DNA of 46,141 nt, taken from an uncultured Alphaproteobacteria bacterium (GTDB lineage Bacteria > Pseudomonadota > Alphaproteobacteria > CAAHEQ01 > UBA3637). The position numbers and the translations under genes were made by a program. Under the pieces are notes generated by a model. The model was given only the letters and a program-made list of their open reading frames with translations. It was not told the DNA's origin and made no database searches. Within the stretch, counting starts at the first letter, position 1, and the number at the start of each line of letters is the position of its first letter. Of the stretch, positions 8,522 to 18,500 are shown in pieces. The stretch spans positions 1-46,141 of the forward strand of contig CASDQF010000025.1 of the NCBI GenBank assembly GCA_949282845.1. Reading direction: 5' to 3'.

Positions 8522-10783
8522 ATGAAAAAAATAATCTTCATCTTAGCCGACTTAATAATAAGTTTATCTGCGAATGCACAAGTATGGTTTCCTTTTATTC
8601 GTGTTCCGGGTAAGCAACAAGAAATGGTGTTAAAAGATTTGAATATTGATGTTCAAATTATGGGAGCTATTGCGACAACAACTTATGACATGGTATTTTT
8701 TAATCCAAACAAAAAAATATTAGAGGGTCAAATCATTTTCCCAATGACACCGAACCAAACAGTCGTTGCAATGGCCTTGGATATCAACGGTCGGATGAGA
8801 GCCGCTTCAGCCATAGATAAGGATGAAGCTCGTCGAATTTTTGAAGAGCAAGTCAGAAGCAATATTGATCCTGCTTTAATTGAAAAAGTAGCCGGCAATC
8901 AATATAAAATGCAAATTTATCCATTTTTACCAAAAAATACTCGTCAAATTCAAATAACAACGGAAGAAAATTTAAAAGTTATCAATAATGAAATGTCTTT
9001 ATCTATTCCCTTAACATATAATAAAAAATTAAACAGTTTCAGTGTTACGGTGAATGTTGCGCAAGACGCTTCAAAAAAGCCAAAAGTTAAAACAGATCTT
9101 GAAAATTTTATATTTACACAAAAAGAACAAAATTTAACAGCATCATTTAAAGTAAAAGATTATTTACTTAACAACTCATTGGAATTCACTTTTCCAGCGC
9201 CTCAAAAAGAAATCGTCTATACCGGTTCCAAAGCTGAAAAGAATTATTTTTATTCAAATATAAATGTAAAAAAATCTCAAAAAGATAAAACACTTCCAAA
9301 GAAAATTGCCCTAGTTTGGGATATTTCATCCTCTGGAAGTGAACGCAACTTGAAAAAAGAAAAAGAATGATTAAGTGCTTATTTAGAAAAAATCAAAACT
9401 GCAGATATTGATTTAATCACGTTTAATATTGAACAAAACGAATCCTCATCATTTCAAGTTAAACAGGGCAAGAGCTCCTCTTTATTCAAAGCTATTGACA
9501 AATTGTCTTATGACGGAGGAACTTATTTAAATAAAGTGGATTTGTCAAAAATAAAAGCAGATGAAATTTTGCTTTTCACAGATGGTATTGCAACCATTGG
9601 AGACAGTATAATAAAACCAGTTAAGACACCTGTTTACGTCATAACTTCATCGGATAAGAGCGAATTTTAATGTTATCCAATTTAGCAAACAAAACATTGG
9701 CTCGTTTAATCAACTTAAAAAATACTTCTGTTGAAGATGCTTTAAAACAATTGATACAAAAAAATTTACGTTTGATTGCTTATAAAACAGACACTGCACA
9801 CGATATTTATCCATTGCCGTCAGCTATTATTGACGAAAATTTTATTTTTACCGGAATATATGATGGTAAAGCCGCAGAAATTGAATTACTCTTTGGCTAC
9901 GACGATAAAAATATTACAGAAAAGAAAATTATTAAAATCGGCGCTAATCAAAAAAACCCGTTGGTTCCCAGACGAAGCAATTTTACAGTTAGGAAAAGAC
10001 TTTTCAATTTTGACTGAATATACATCTTTATTGGTGCTGGATAGTTTAAAGGATTATCTTCGGTATAAAGTAGCTCCAAAAGATGCGGATTTATTAGAAA
10101 AATACAATCGTTATGTGTATTTAAATGAACAAAAAAGCAAATACGCAGAAGAAAAAGAAAAACGTCGGGCAATTGTAGATTCTATTCGTATAGCAAATAA
10201 AATAAAAAAATGGTGGAAAAAAGATTTTAAACAAGAACCGCCACCGGCACCTAACGAACCTTGGAATTTTGAAAGAAAACCGAAAAATTTAGATAAAGAA
10301 AACCGATTAATAGGCAGCATAAGCACCCAGCCACTCAACGAACATGTACTTAGAAATGATAACGGCAATATTATAGGAAAAATTATTCCAACAAAAAATA
10401 TAAGTGAGCGTTTATCAACCCCGGTTCTAGAGGAAAAACAAACGGAAGCCAAAACCAAAATCAAACTAAAGAAATGGTCACCAAATACACCTTATATGAA
10501 AGAATTACGTAAGATCAAAGATGCTGATTTATATAAAGCATATTTAAAATTACGTAAAGAATATCAAGATATGCCAGCATTTTTCTTTGATGTAGCTGAT
10601 GAATTTGCTAAACGAAATATGGCTGATAAATCCACTTTGGTTTTAACGAATTTATTGGAGATGAAAATAGATAATGTTGAATTATTACGTGTAACAGCTC
10701 ATAAGTTACAATCCTATGGTCAATATCAAATGGCCGAAATCTTGATTCAAAAGAAAGGCTGTTTCAAGAGCATATTTCGATAA
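8522..10783 (+). pseudogene. Decayed VIT/VWA-domain secreted protein
   Basis: The start (ATG 8522) encodes a signal peptide ending SANA/Q, then a VIT domain (inter-alpha-trypsin/vault type; DEARRIFEEQ and QYKMQIYPFLP are typical). A von Willebrand A domain begins at KIALVWDISSSGS. The frame is broken at least three times. A TGA interrupts the VWA domain at 9368-9370. A TAA at 9668-9670 needs a shift to the frame that reads MLSNLANKTLARLINLKNTS. An A7 run near 9950-9956 shifts back to the frame reading RWFPDEAILQLGKDFS. The C-terminal helical region (YQDMPAFFFDVADEFAKRN) stops early at 10783. Similarity continues across every break, so this is one gene that has decayed, not several genes. Confidence 0.8.
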
Positions 10784-11300
10784 ACATAACGGGCAGTTAT
10801 CCGATGAAAGCAATCAAAACGAGTAAAGAAAATTGTTCAAAATGTCCTAATTATAACTATATCAATGGACTTTGCGTTGAAAAACCTCCTATAGAACCTT
10901 TTATGGCGGATTTTGACAATAGAAAATATTATGATTGTTCTGTGGAACTTTCTTTAAGTATTTCAAAAGAAGAGTGCGATAAATGTACTAATAGGATAAT
11001 GGTGGGAAATGCTTGTGTTATAAACGAATGTCCAGATGATAAACCGATTCAACTATCTGATGGACAATGTAGTTCCTGTCACAATAATTCAATGCTATCC
11101 ATCCCTAAAGAACTATGTGATAAATGTCCTAATCGAGTTATGCAGGGTCCATTCTGTATGTTAAAAGAATGTCCGAAGGAAACGCCTATGATTGGAGATA
11201 ATGGACGTGTGAAACAGATAGATTATTAGCTATTTCACAAACAGAATGTGCAAAATGCCCAAATCGCAAAATGAAAGGAAACTATTGTATTTTAAAATAA
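10758..11300 (+). pseudogene. Decayed cysteine-rich repeat protein remnant
   Basis: The longest open piece (10804-11229) has repeats of the form CDKCPNRVMQGPFCMLKECP, about four copies. Upstream, another frame reads RAYFDKHNGQLSDESN, which looks like the preceding repeat. Downstream, after the stop at 11229, a third frame continues with TECAKCPNRKMKGNYCILK to the TAA at 11298-11300. At least two frameshifts therefore break it, and no signal peptide is present. It abuts the truncated VIT gene, so a deletion probably joined two broken genes. Function would have been extracellular or metal-binding, by analogy only. Confidence 0.65.
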
Positions 11301-11610
11301 TGTTATTTAATCAAAGTATGAGCCCCCACTTTCTGCATAATTTTAAATCTGCTGAACACATATGGTCTCTTATCATCTCTCACACAGCATCATAAAAAAA
11401 TTCAAAAAATGATGTCGGTTTTATTTTAAAATCAGGATATGCCCGTTGGCTCATAGAAATGAGACTGAGATAAGGAAATCCCCACACTATATGGCAAGCA
11501 GATAACAACCATTTTCAGCTTTAACATCTTCTTGTAAATCTATTCTGTCTTAGAGAGGATTAAATATTGGAGTAAATTTTTTAATAGTCTTTATTTTGTA
11601 AGGTATTTCA
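11301..11610. other. Intergenic region without recognised genes
   Basis: AT-rich sequence between the pseudogene remnants and the tRNA terminator. I find no coding remnant, RNA gene or convincing regulatory site. It may be further decayed sequence. Confidence 0.5.
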
Positions 11611-11646
11611 AAAAAAAGACTCCGATATTTTTTTTGGAATCTTTTT
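11611..11646 (-). terminator. Terminator of tRNA-Gly
   Basis: On the minus strand the 11-base arms AAAAAGATTCC and GGAGTCTTTTT pair with one G-U wobble and are followed by more T. It lies about 30 bases past the tRNA 3' end. Confidence 0.6.
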
Positions 11647-11675
11647 ATAAGCACTTAATAAACAAGCATTTTAAT

Positions 11676-11750
11676 TGGAGCGGGCGAAGGGATTTGAACC
11701 CTCGACATCAACCTTGGCAAGGTTGCGCTCTACCCCTGAGCTACACCCGC
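11676..11750 (-). tRNA. tRNA-Gly (GCC)
   Basis: The minus strand folds as a complete tRNA. The acceptor stem is GCGGGTG/CGCCCGC, the D-arm contains GTAGCTCAGGGGTAGAGC, and the anticodon stem CAACC/GGTTG carries loop TTGCCAA (anticodon GCC). The T-arm is GAGGG TTCAAAT CCCTT. CCA is encoded at 11676-11678. An apparent reading frame across it (RRDLNPRHQPWQGCALPLSY) is the usual false protein read from a tRNA. Confidence 0.97.
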
Positions 11751-11878
11751 AAAATAGAATGTCCTCTTTATGACACACCTTTCCTAAAAAATCAAGCTTT
11801 TTTTCGAAAATTTTCTCAAAAATAATCAACCCTTTGTTTTTAAAGCATTTTTAAACCTATAGTTCCTCTTTTTTCCTG

Positions 11879-11906
11879 TTGAAAAAAAAACAAAAAAGCG
11901 TATAAT
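11879..11906 (+). promoter_or_regulatory. Sigma70-type promoter of mnmG
   Basis: TTGAAA, a 16-base spacer and a consensus TATAAT stand 25 bases before the mnmG start codon. Confidence 0.65.
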
Positions 11907-11930
11907 GACCGCCTTACGAAGGAAATAAAA

Positions 11931-13793
11931 ATGGATTTTGATGTTATTGTTGTCGGCGGCGGTCATGCCGGTTGTGAAGCGGCTGCAGCTGCTGCTCGTG
12001 TAGGTGCCAAAACAGCCCTAATTACACATAAAATTAAATCAATCGGTGACATGTCTTGTAATCCGGCTATTGGTGGTTTAGGAAAAGGAACTGTTGTCAG
12101 AGAAATTGATGCCTTAGATGGCTTAATGGGACGTATTATTGATGCTGCCGGACTACAGTTTCGCATGTTAAACCTCTCCAAAGGTCCCGCCGTTCAAGGT
12201 CCAAGAGCTCAAGCGGATAAAGACCTTTATAAACAGCTGATGCAAGAAGCTTTATTAAATTACCCAAATTTAACCCTCATCGAAAACGCTGTTGAAGGTA
12301 TCTTGTTTAATCAGGATACATTAACTGCTCAAGGTGTCCGATGTGCTGATGGAACAGAACTGACCTGTCATGCCGTCGTCATCACAACAGGAACCTTTTT
12401 AAACGGACTGATGCATCAAGGTGAACAAAAAACAATTGGCGGACGTTGGGGAGACCCCTCTTGCGTTGGTATTACACCGGATTTGAAGCGCATGGGATTA
12501 ACAGTCGGTCGACTTAAAACAGGAACGCCCGCTCGATTGGAGCGAGACAGTATTGACTGGGCACAAACAACGGAACAACCGGGAGACTCTTTTCCGCAGC
12601 CATTTTCTTATTTAACAAAAGCGATTATCCAACCTCAAGTCTCTTGTTTCTTAACTCACACAACGTCGGAAACGCACAAGATTATTCAAGCGAATTTATC
12701 TCGAGCACCCATGTATTCCGGTCAAATTAAATCTATCGGACCACGTTATTGCCCAAGCATTGAAGACAAAATTGTTCGCTTTGCCAATAGAGATAGTCAT
12801 CACATTTTCTTAGAGCCTGAAACACGAAATGGTCCTTCTATCTATCCGAATGGGATTTCAACCAGCTTGCCTGTTGATGTACAAGACGCCTTCTTACGCA
12901 CGATACCGGGGCTTCAAAATGTCCGGGTCATTCGTTATGCCTATGCGATTGAATATGATTTCGTCGATCCCCGTGAGGTTAAGAGAACTCTTGAAACAAA
13001 GAAAATCAAAAAACTCTTTTTAGCCGGACAAATCAACGGAACAACCGGCTATGAAGAAGCGGCCGGACAAGGTTTACTGGCAGGCGTTAATGCTGCGCTT
13101 AAAGCTTTGGGAAGTGATAAAGAGCTCACCTTTGACAGAACAAACAGCTATATTGGTGTGATGGTGGATGATATCACGACTTTTGGTGTGGATGAACCTT
13201 ATCGATTGTTTACCTCCCGAGCAGAATATCGTTTAACGATTCGAGCTGATAATGCGGATTTACGATTAACACCGCTGGGAATTGCCGTCGGCTGTGTATC
13301 TGAGGAGAGGCGCCAAGCTTTTGAAGCTAAAAAGAAAGCGTATGATACCTTAAAATATGATTTAACACATTCCTTTGTCAGCCCAAAAGAGTTATTAACG
13401 CAAGGGTTTGATGTTCCTGTTCGAGGGGCAAAGCATAGTTTATTTGGTTTGTTAAGCTATCCCGAAGTTTCTTGGGAGATGATGGGACGTGTTTTTCCTC
13501 ATCTGGCAGATTACCGAGCAGATGTTGTTCAACAAATGATGATTGAAGGACGTTATCAAGGGTATTTATCTCGACAAGAAGCAGATATTGAAGCTTTCAA
13601 AAAAGACGAGTCCGTTAAGATACCAGAAGATTTAAATTACGATGAAGTCGGTGGACTTTCCATTGAAATTCGAGGACGTTTAACGCGGGCAAAGCCGGCT
13701 ACAATCGGTGTAGCTGCTCGTTTACCGGGTATGACACCGGCCGCAATTACCGCTTTATTAGGTCATTTAAAAAGCAAAAAAAAGGGGAATTAA
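11931..13793 (+). CDS. mnmG: tRNA U34 carboxymethylaminomethyl synthase, FAD subunit
   Basis: MnmG (GidA) works with MnmE to modify the wobble uridine of several tRNAs. The protein is 620 residues, family length. It begins with the FAD-binding Rossmann motif [19 protein letters not shown], followed by [15 protein letters not shown]. The second signature is near [11 protein letters not shown], and the FAD-contacting segment [19 protein letters not shown] is conserved. The C-terminal helical MnmE/tRNA-binding part ends at about 600-620. AAGGAA precedes the ATG. The GT8 gene begins one base after the stop, so the two are probably co-transcribed, an unusual partner. Confidence 0.97.
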   Translation: MDFDVIVVGGGHAGCEAAAAAARVGAKTALITHKIKSIGDMSCNPAIGGLGKGTVVREIDALDGLMGRIIDAAGLQFRMLNLSKGPAVQGPRAQADKDLYKQLMQEALLNYPNLTLIENAVEGILFNQDTLTAQGVRCADGTELTCHAVVITTGTFLNGLMHQGEQKTIGGRWGDPSCVGITPDLKRMGLTVGRLKTGTPARLERDSIDWAQTTEQPGDSFPQPFSYLTKAIIQPQVSCFLTHTTSETHKIIQANLSRAPMYSGQIKSIGPRYCPSIEDKIVRFANRDSHHIFLEPETRNGPSIYPNGISTSLPVDVQDAFLRTIPGLQNVRVIRYAYAIEYDFVDPREVKRTLETKKIKKLFLAGQINGTTGYEEAAGQGLLAGVNAALKALGSDKELTFDRTNSYIGVMVDDITTFGVDEPYRLFTSRAEYRLTIRADNADLRLTPLGIAVGCVSEERRQAFEAKKKAYDTLKYDLTHSFVSPKELLTQGFDVPVRGAKHSLFGLLSYPEVSWEMMGRVFPHLADYRADVVQQMMIEGRYQGYLSRQEADIEAFKKDESVKIPEDLNYDEVGGLSIEIRGRLTRAKPATIGVAARLPGMTPAAITALLGHLKSKKKGN

Positions 13794-13794
13794 A

Positions 13795-14640
13795 ATGTCT
13801 GTTGCTTTAGTTTACATTACGGATAATGTGTATGTTTTACCAACTGTTGTCAGCATAAGCTCTGCCATCCAGAACAAAAATCCGGAGACCATTTATGATA
13901 TTTATGTCATCGGCTATCATTTAAGCCAAGGCTTAGAGGAAGCTTTTCCTTTACTCAATACTGAAAATGTGCGTATACATTATTTAGCTTATAAAGAAGA
14001 TCCCGTTTTAGAAAAAATTAAACCGGACATTTATGTAACCAGTACAGCTCTTTTAAAATTTAAAATTGCTGATTTACTACCCAATGTAGATAAAGCAATT
14101 TATATCGATGGTGATACTTTGGTTCAAAAAGATTTAACACAAATGTATGAAATTGCTTTGGAAGATAAAGCTATCGGCGCTGTTAAAGATTATGCTTGCG
14201 TTGAATTATTCCACGATAATCTTAACTTACCAACCTATTTCAACAGCGGCATTCTTCTGATGAATTTAGCTCTTTGGCGAAAAAAAGACTTTGGAACACA
14301 GCTGATGGAGCTGAAAAAAGAACGTCCTGAATTAAAATATATGGATCAAGATGCCTTTAATATGTTTTTTCAAGATAATTATAAAAAATTACCTGTTATT
14401 TATAATGCAATGATGCCTAATTTTCGAGGATATTCCGTTCCTATGTCGAACTTAAACGCTTTTTATGACTCTCACTTCTCGGATTATCAGAACATTTTAG
14501 AAAATGCCGTGATTATTCATCTGACCAACTCATACAAGCCTTGGCTTTTCAAGGGTGTTTATTTATCTGACCTTTGGATGAGCTACCTTCAAAAAAGTCC
14601 TTTCCGAGATATTCAGTTATCACTGGCCGAACCAAAATAA
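13795..14640 (+). CDS. GT8-family glycosyltransferase (LgtC-like)
   Basis: The 281-residue cytoplasmic enzyme matches the GT-A fold of family GT8 (LPS galactosyl/glucosyltransferases). It has the metal-binding DxD motif in AIYIDGDTLVQKDL, then YFNSGILLMNLALWRKKDF and the DQDAFNMFF motif that positions the acceptor. IIHLTNSYKPW carries a late His typical of the family. GGGGA just before the ATG overlaps the end of mnmG. It may add a hexose to lipopolysaccharide core; the sugar cannot be told from the sequence. It converges with the acyltransferase gene and overlaps its 3' end by 28 bases. Confidence 0.85.
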   Translation: MSVALVYITDNVYVLPTVVSISSAIQNKNPETIYDIYVIGYHLSQGLEEAFPLLNTENVRIHYLAYKEDPVLEKIKPDIYVTSTALLKFKIADLLPNVDKAIYIDGDTLVQKDLTQMYEIALEDKAIGAVKDYACVELFHDNLNLPTYFNSGILLMNLALWRKKDFGTQLMELKKERPELKYMDQDAFNMFFQDNYKKLPVIYNAMMPNFRGYSVPMSNLNAFYDSHFSDYQNILENAVIIHLTNSYKPWLFKGVYLSDLWMSYLQKSPFRDIQLSLAEPK

Positions 14641-15557
14641 TCATAAAATTGGAAAAAAGCCAATGGATAATTTAAAATCAGCTCCTCTAAAAAAGAGGTA
14701 TAAGCTGAAACAATTCCTTTGATCGGTGCCTGACGCGTAAATAATGTATATGTATTTGGTGCTGTTTTGATACACGCGATAAAGAAAATAGGACTTTCCA
14801 TCAAACGAGCAAAAGTAAACGCTCCATGAGGCAAAGAGATGTATTTATCCAATAATACCACCTTCTCTTGTCGTCCTGAAACATTTTTAGAAATTCGATC
14901 AGCTGCCATCATAACTAACTCACCCTTTTCTAAAAAACTCTTCATCTCTGCCGCTGTCGACATATCAATCTCATCCGTTGGATGGATAAACACACTTGGA
15001 TCATGACAATGAGCTCGATAGAACTCAAAGAAGATTTGGCTTTGCGTTGTATCTTGAAACGCATGCATAATCCGTGGAGGAAAAGCGCGAACTTGAGTAT
15101 AAAGACTTTGCAAGATTTCAATACTGCCGACATGAGAACATAAAAAAAAGATTCCTTCTTTTGCTTGTATCCTTTTTAACAATAAAGAAAAATCACCCTT
15201 TTGATCAATTTCAAGTCGTAATTTTTGTTTACACAACGCTGCCGCATCCACTTTATCAAACAAAGCTGTCACATAAGACATAATATGAGCATGACTTGTA
15301 AAAGAAACAGGTTGAAGTCCTCTTTTTTTACGGGCCGTATTCAAAACATCACGATAAGCGCAAGATGCTTTTCTGGCAGGATCGGCAAAAATCCAAATAC
15401 ATGTTCCGACGATAAATAAGGCGCCTCGGAATAACCAAAGCGGACAAAATCGATAAATAGTCCACAATATGGCTAATCGTCCACGACCGACACTTTGTTC
15501 TTTTTGAACAAACCAAGCTTGCGTTTGTTTGTTTTTTCGTTTACAGTCCTTTGTCAT
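14613..15557 (-). CDS. LPLAT-superfamily acyltransferase (LpxL-like, COG4261 type)
   Basis: The 314-residue protein resembles the lysophospholipid/lipid A acyltransferase superfamily. The N-terminal AWFVQKEQSVGRGRLAILW and the following hydrophobic helix fit the COG4261 group. The catalytic HX4E motif is HVGSIE, and later PHGAFTFARLMESPIFF fits the family. I prefer the ATG at 15557; a TTG at 15593 would add 12 residues. Neither has a Shine-Dalgarno. Its start codon lies in the same CATG as the start of the divergent phosphopantetheinyl transferase. COG4261 enzymes often occur with acyl-carrier-protein pathways such as aryl polyenes, but no such cluster is visible here. Confidence 0.7.
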   Translation of the reverse strand: MTKDCKRKNKQTQAWFVQKEQSVGRGRLAILWTIYRFCPLWLFRGALFIVGTCIWIFADPARKASCAYRDVLNTARKKRGLQPVSFTSHAHIMSYVTALFDKVDAAALCKQKLRLEIDQKGDFSLLLKRIQAKEGIFFLCSHVGSIEILQSLYTQVRAFPPRIMHAFQDTTQSQIFFEFYRAHCHDPSVFIHPTDEIDMSTAAEMKSFLEKGELVMMAADRISKNVSGRQEKVVLLDKYISLPHGAFTFARLMESPIFFIACIKTAPNTYTLFTRQAPIKGIVSAYTSFLEELILNYPLAFFQFYDYFGSASDN

Positions 15558-16227
15558 GGAAGTTTTTATAGCAGATTTAGACGCTGTCGGCAAGGAAGAA
15601 GAACAAGCTTACGCCGCATTATTAAACTCGGATGAAAGAGTTCGTTCAGAGCATATGTCCGTGCAACGACGCAAAACTTTCTTGACCGGACGAGCCTTAG
15701 CACGAGACGTGCTTGGACAAATCTTAGGAGAACCGCCACAGCAAGTTGATTTTAAATTGTTGGCCAGTGGCGCACCGGCTTTAAAAAAAGAAGGACCTTT
15801 TTTTAATTTATCACATAGCGGACATTTTATTTTAATGGCAGTCGATGACCATCCTGTCGGTGTGGATATTGAACATATCAGTAAATCCAGAAATATAGAC
15901 GCTATTGTTCGTGAAAATTTTGATGAAGCAGCAAAAAGAGCTTATTTTGTCTTAGATTTAGCAGAACGACGCCCTTTTTTCTATCGATTGTGGACAATGA
16001 AAGAAGCGGCTTTAAAGCTAAAAGGATGCGGAGGAGACACACTTCCTCTTCTTCAAGGACTGAAAGAAAGTCCCGCCGAACCTATCCATTTTTATTCCGG
16101 TTCTTTATTCGATTATTTTTTTGCCGTTGCCGGAAAAGAGCCCCTTCGAACAATGCAATTTATCCTAAAAACACCGCTTAAAGGAAGAGAAAGCTTTTTA
16201 ACACCGGAAAACACTCTCTTAAGCTAG
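15556..16227 (+). CDS. 4'-phosphopantetheinyl transferase, Sfp type
   Basis: This enzyme moves phosphopantetheine from CoA to carrier proteins. The 223-residue product has the Sfp-type motifs: FLTGRALARDVLG, FFNLSHSGHFILMAV, the Mg-binding GVDIEHI and the catalytic helix FYRLWTMKEAALKLKG. The start is the ATG at 15556 (MEVFIADLD). An upstream TTG at 15529 is possible but would add a non-conserved extension. There is no ribosome site, so leaderless translation is possible. The context suggests an ACP-dependent lipid or secondary product made with the divergent acyltransferase; this is inference. Confidence 0.88.
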   Translation: MEVFIADLDAVGKEEEQAYAALLNSDERVRSEHMSVQRRKTFLTGRALARDVLGQILGEPPQQVDFKLLASGAPALKKEGPFFNLSHSGHFILMAVDDHPVGVDIEHISKSRNIDAIVRENFDEAAKRAYFVLDLAERRPFFYRLWTMKEAALKLKGCGGDTLPLLQGLKESPAEPIHFYSGSLFDYFFAVAGKEPLRTMQFILKTPLKGRESFLTPENTLLS

Positions 16228-16523
16228 AGTGTAAACATCTGAGTTAAAATATGGCTAATTTCCTGATGACTATTTTCCGGTAAAATACCGATTTTACGCA
16301 TCAATGCCGTCTTTCTAATTGTGCGAAGTTTATCCAAAGCAATCTGTGCGTCTCGTCCTTTCATTTCAATCATAACCCGATAAGGTAAAGGACGAATATG
16401 ACTGATAATCGGCGCAATCATCACATAAGGTAAAGCGGTATTCAGTTCATTCGGAGATACGACAACACAAGGTTTTTGAACTCCTTCATCCTCTGTTTCA
16501 TAAACCATAAAACGTTTTACCAT
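16224..16523 (-). CDS. MazF/PemK-type endoribonuclease toxin
   Basis: The 99-residue product fits the MazF/PemK fold: KPCVVVSPNELN near the N-terminus, MIAPIISHIRPLPYRVMI in the middle and LDKLRTIRKTALMRKIG near the C-terminus. Such toxins cut mRNA at short sequences. The ATG at 16523 has a strong AGGAGG site located inside the antitoxin gene and overlaps the antitoxin 3' end by 7 bases, the typical layout. The loop after strand one is shorter than usual, and the commonly conserved Arg before PCVVVS is Lys here. Confidence 0.85.
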   Translation of the reverse strand: MVKRFMVYETEDEGVQKPCVVVSPNELNTALPYVMIAPIISHIRPLPYRVMIEMKGRDAQIALDKLRTIRKTALMRKIGILPENSHQEISHILTQMFTL

Positions 16524-16735
16524 TCCCAATCTCCCTCCTCTTGCCATGGCGCTGTTTCGTTCTCTAAAACGGATAACTCTTCCCAACCGCGTCGCGTTGT
16601 ATCCGCTGCCGTTAAAACTAAAGAACGACCTTTTACTTCAACATTTAACATCTCTTCAAATCGGCATTGTTTAATTAAAGAGGAGGGAATACGTATCCCT
16701 TGTGAATTCCCTATTTTAATTAAAGGCAACTTCAT
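16517..16735 (-). CDS. MazE-type antitoxin (AbrB/SpoVT fold)
   Basis: The 72-residue protein starts PLIKIGNSQGIRIPSSLIKQ, the swapped-hairpin AbrB/MazE DNA-binding motif. The C-terminal tail, rich in Trp and Glu (WEELSVLENETAPWQEEGDW), would bind the toxin. An AGGAGG site precedes the ATG. Its start overlaps the stop of the preceding membrane coiled-coil gene as ATGA, so all three genes are translationally coupled. By analogy the TA complex should repress its own promoter, but here that would lie upstream of the 18294 gene. Confidence 0.88.
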   Translation of the reverse strand: MKLPLIKIGNSQGIRIPSSLIKQCRFEEMLNVEVKGRSLVLTAADTTRRGWEELSVLENETAPWQEEGDWEW

Positions 16736-18294
16736 GCGGCGCCTCCTTTCTTCCCTAAAGCTTGTTTTAAAATCATATAAAGTCGACCGGCGTCAGAACC
16801 AATTAAAACCGGCAGAAGAACATCTTTTTTCTCATTATTCTTTGCTTTCTGCGCCAACGCATCAAACTCTGATAAATAACGTGTGACCGCTACACGAACC
16901 GCATTGTTCTCTTGATAAAGCGCTTTAAATTTATCCAACTTTTCTTTCGGAAGAGCCGTTATCAGATAACGCATAAACGCTCCATTATCTCCAGCATAGT
17001 ACTTTTTCCACTGCTCTTCTTCCGCCTTAGGCGTAAATACATGCACAATGTCAATCGAAAACAAAGAAAGATGCTCTAAAATTAATCGCGCGTCTTTCAT
17101 AAACTGATCTGTTTGTGTAGAAGCAAAATCTGCTTTCAGTTCTTTCAAATAGGCCTCCGTCGAACGACTGACCTCCAAAAGATTTTCTGCTTGCTTTTCT
17201 AAGCCTAATGTCCCCAACTCATGTAATTTAGAATCCACAGAGGTTAACGCTTCTCCTAATAAATCAGCCTGTGTTGCAAATTGCGCTCCGACATCGCCTA
17301 AATGATGGATTGCTTTATCTGAAAGTTCAAAAACTGCGTGTGTTTGTTCAGCCGCATGTTCTGCTGCACCCGTCAACTTATGAAGCGTCTTTTCAACTTC
17401 TTGATCCAATAAAGCACCTTGGGTTTTCAAAATCGTTAAAATCTTCTCTGCATTTGCAAATAAGCGCTCATTATAAGTTTGTGTTTGGACTTCGTATTGA
17501 CTTAAAATACCTTCCAGTCTATCCATATGGGTTTGAAAATGAACCGCCGTCCCATCTGCTGAGACAACGATTTGCTGCGTTTTTTCCGCCGCCTCTTTTA
17601 ACGTATCCGTCACACGGTCAATTGATTTCATATTTTCCGTTAAAAGCCCCGCAACACCCGTCATTGTTCGCGCGACCTTTTCAGATGTCGCTTGTAAAAC
17701 CATCGCTCGTTCAGATAAGTCTTCTGTAATCCCACGAGTACTCTCGTTCGCTTTCTGAGTTGACTTTGCAAGAACTTGAACATGATGGGCCATTTCTTTA
17801 ATAGAAGTCAATGTCTGTGTGTCAACATGATCGATAACTGTCGCCAAATCTTTAATCCATAATTTCAAATCATCCCGAACGCTGTTCGTTTGATCCGCCA
17901 CCTCTGCAAAAACTTTTTTAAACTCTCTTATCTGTGCACGCAACGCGTCTGTCAGAGACTTTGTATAAATCGCTCCTTCTTCCGTCGGATACATCAGTTG
18001 ATTCATATAGCGACGAAGGGTCTGTGTCTCTTGTCGAAGTTGATTGCGACGCTCTATCCACGCCACGACAAACCAAATTAAAGCAAAAGGAACTAACTGG
18101 CTGAGAACCATACCCATAAACTCAGCCGGAACCAATCGATACCGATTTGACCACCAAGCCGTTTCAATAAAATAATCTACAGCCACCAACAACCATAAAA
18201 GACTCAGTCCAATGCCGATCCAATAAATCGGTTTGCGATACCACGCAAAACGCTTTTTGAAATTTGTTTCATCAAAATTATCTTGTTGACGCAT
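16732..18294 (-). CDS. Inner-membrane coiled-coil protein, unknown function
   Basis: The 520-residue product has two N-terminal membrane segments (about residues 23-46 and 63-82) separated by a short loop. Some 300 residues of amphipathic helix follow, with heptad-like spacing and repeated ATQ/TQT phrases, resembling methyl-accepting or apolipoprotein-like coiled coils. A small C-terminal domain of about 110 residues (MRYLITALPKEKLDKFKALY) ends the protein. I see no HAMP or MCP signalling tip. Similar membrane/coiled-coil proteins are common in alphaproteobacteria, where some are polarity factors, but I cannot assign this one. It is the first gene of an operon with mazEF. CCTCCT on the opposite strand marks its ribosome site. 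Confidence 0.7.
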   Translation of the reverse strand: MRQQDNFDETNFKKRFAWYRKPIYWIGIGLSLLWLLVAVDYFIETAWWSNRYRLVPAEFMGMVLSQLVPFALIWFVVAWIERRNQLRQETQTLRRYMNQLMYPTEEGAIYTKSLTDALRAQIREFKKVFAEVADQTNSVRDDLKLWIKDLATVIDHVDTQTLTSIKEMAHHVQVLAKSTQKANESTRGITEDLSERAMVLQATSEKVARTMTGVAGLLTENMKSIDRVTDTLKEAAEKTQQIVVSADGTAVHFQTHMDRLEGILSQYEVQTQTYNERLFANAEKILTILKTQGALLDQEVEKTLHKLTGAAEHAAEQTHAVFELSDKAIHHLGDVGAQFATQADLLGEALTSVDSKLHELGTLGLEKQAENLLEVSRSTEAYLKELKADFASTQTDQFMKDARLILEHLSLFSIDIVHVFTPKAEEEQWKKYYAGDNGAFMRYLITALPKEKLDKFKALYQENNAVRVAVTRYLSEFDALAQKAKNNEKKDVLLPVLIGSDAGRLYMILKQALGKKGGAA

Positions 18295-18352
18295 AGATAA
18301 ATCCTCCTTAACAAGAGAAGCTTAACGTCCTTTTTTTCTTTTGGCAAGAAGA

Positions 18353-18367
18353 AATTACATTGTAATT
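18353..18367. promoter_or_regulatory. 15-bp palindrome, possible operator
   Basis: AATTACA T TGTAATT is a perfect palindrome 59 bases upstream of the coiled-coil/mazEF operon. It lies within the divergent intergenic region shared with the XRE gene. Its binding protein is unknown. Confidence 0.45.
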
Positions 18368-18500
18368 ACATTTTTATAAAATACCCTCTTAAATAAGCTT
18401 CTCGCAAATAAAAAACTAAAAAAGCTTTTTATCCACATTTTAAATATATTTTTCTTCTTCTTTTTCATCCTAAACTATGAGTCAAATAAGCACTTTATGG

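Noticed and set aside
9368-9370. In-frame TGA in the VIT gene as a recoded codon (Trp or Sec)
   Set aside because: Other genes here use TGA as a normal stop (for example the portal and terL ends), Trp is coded by TGG, and further frameshifts in the same gene show decay.
11634-11825. Reading frame of 63 residues, RRDLNPRHQPWQG type
   Set aside because: It reads across tRNA-Gly on the opposite strand, a well-known false ORF.
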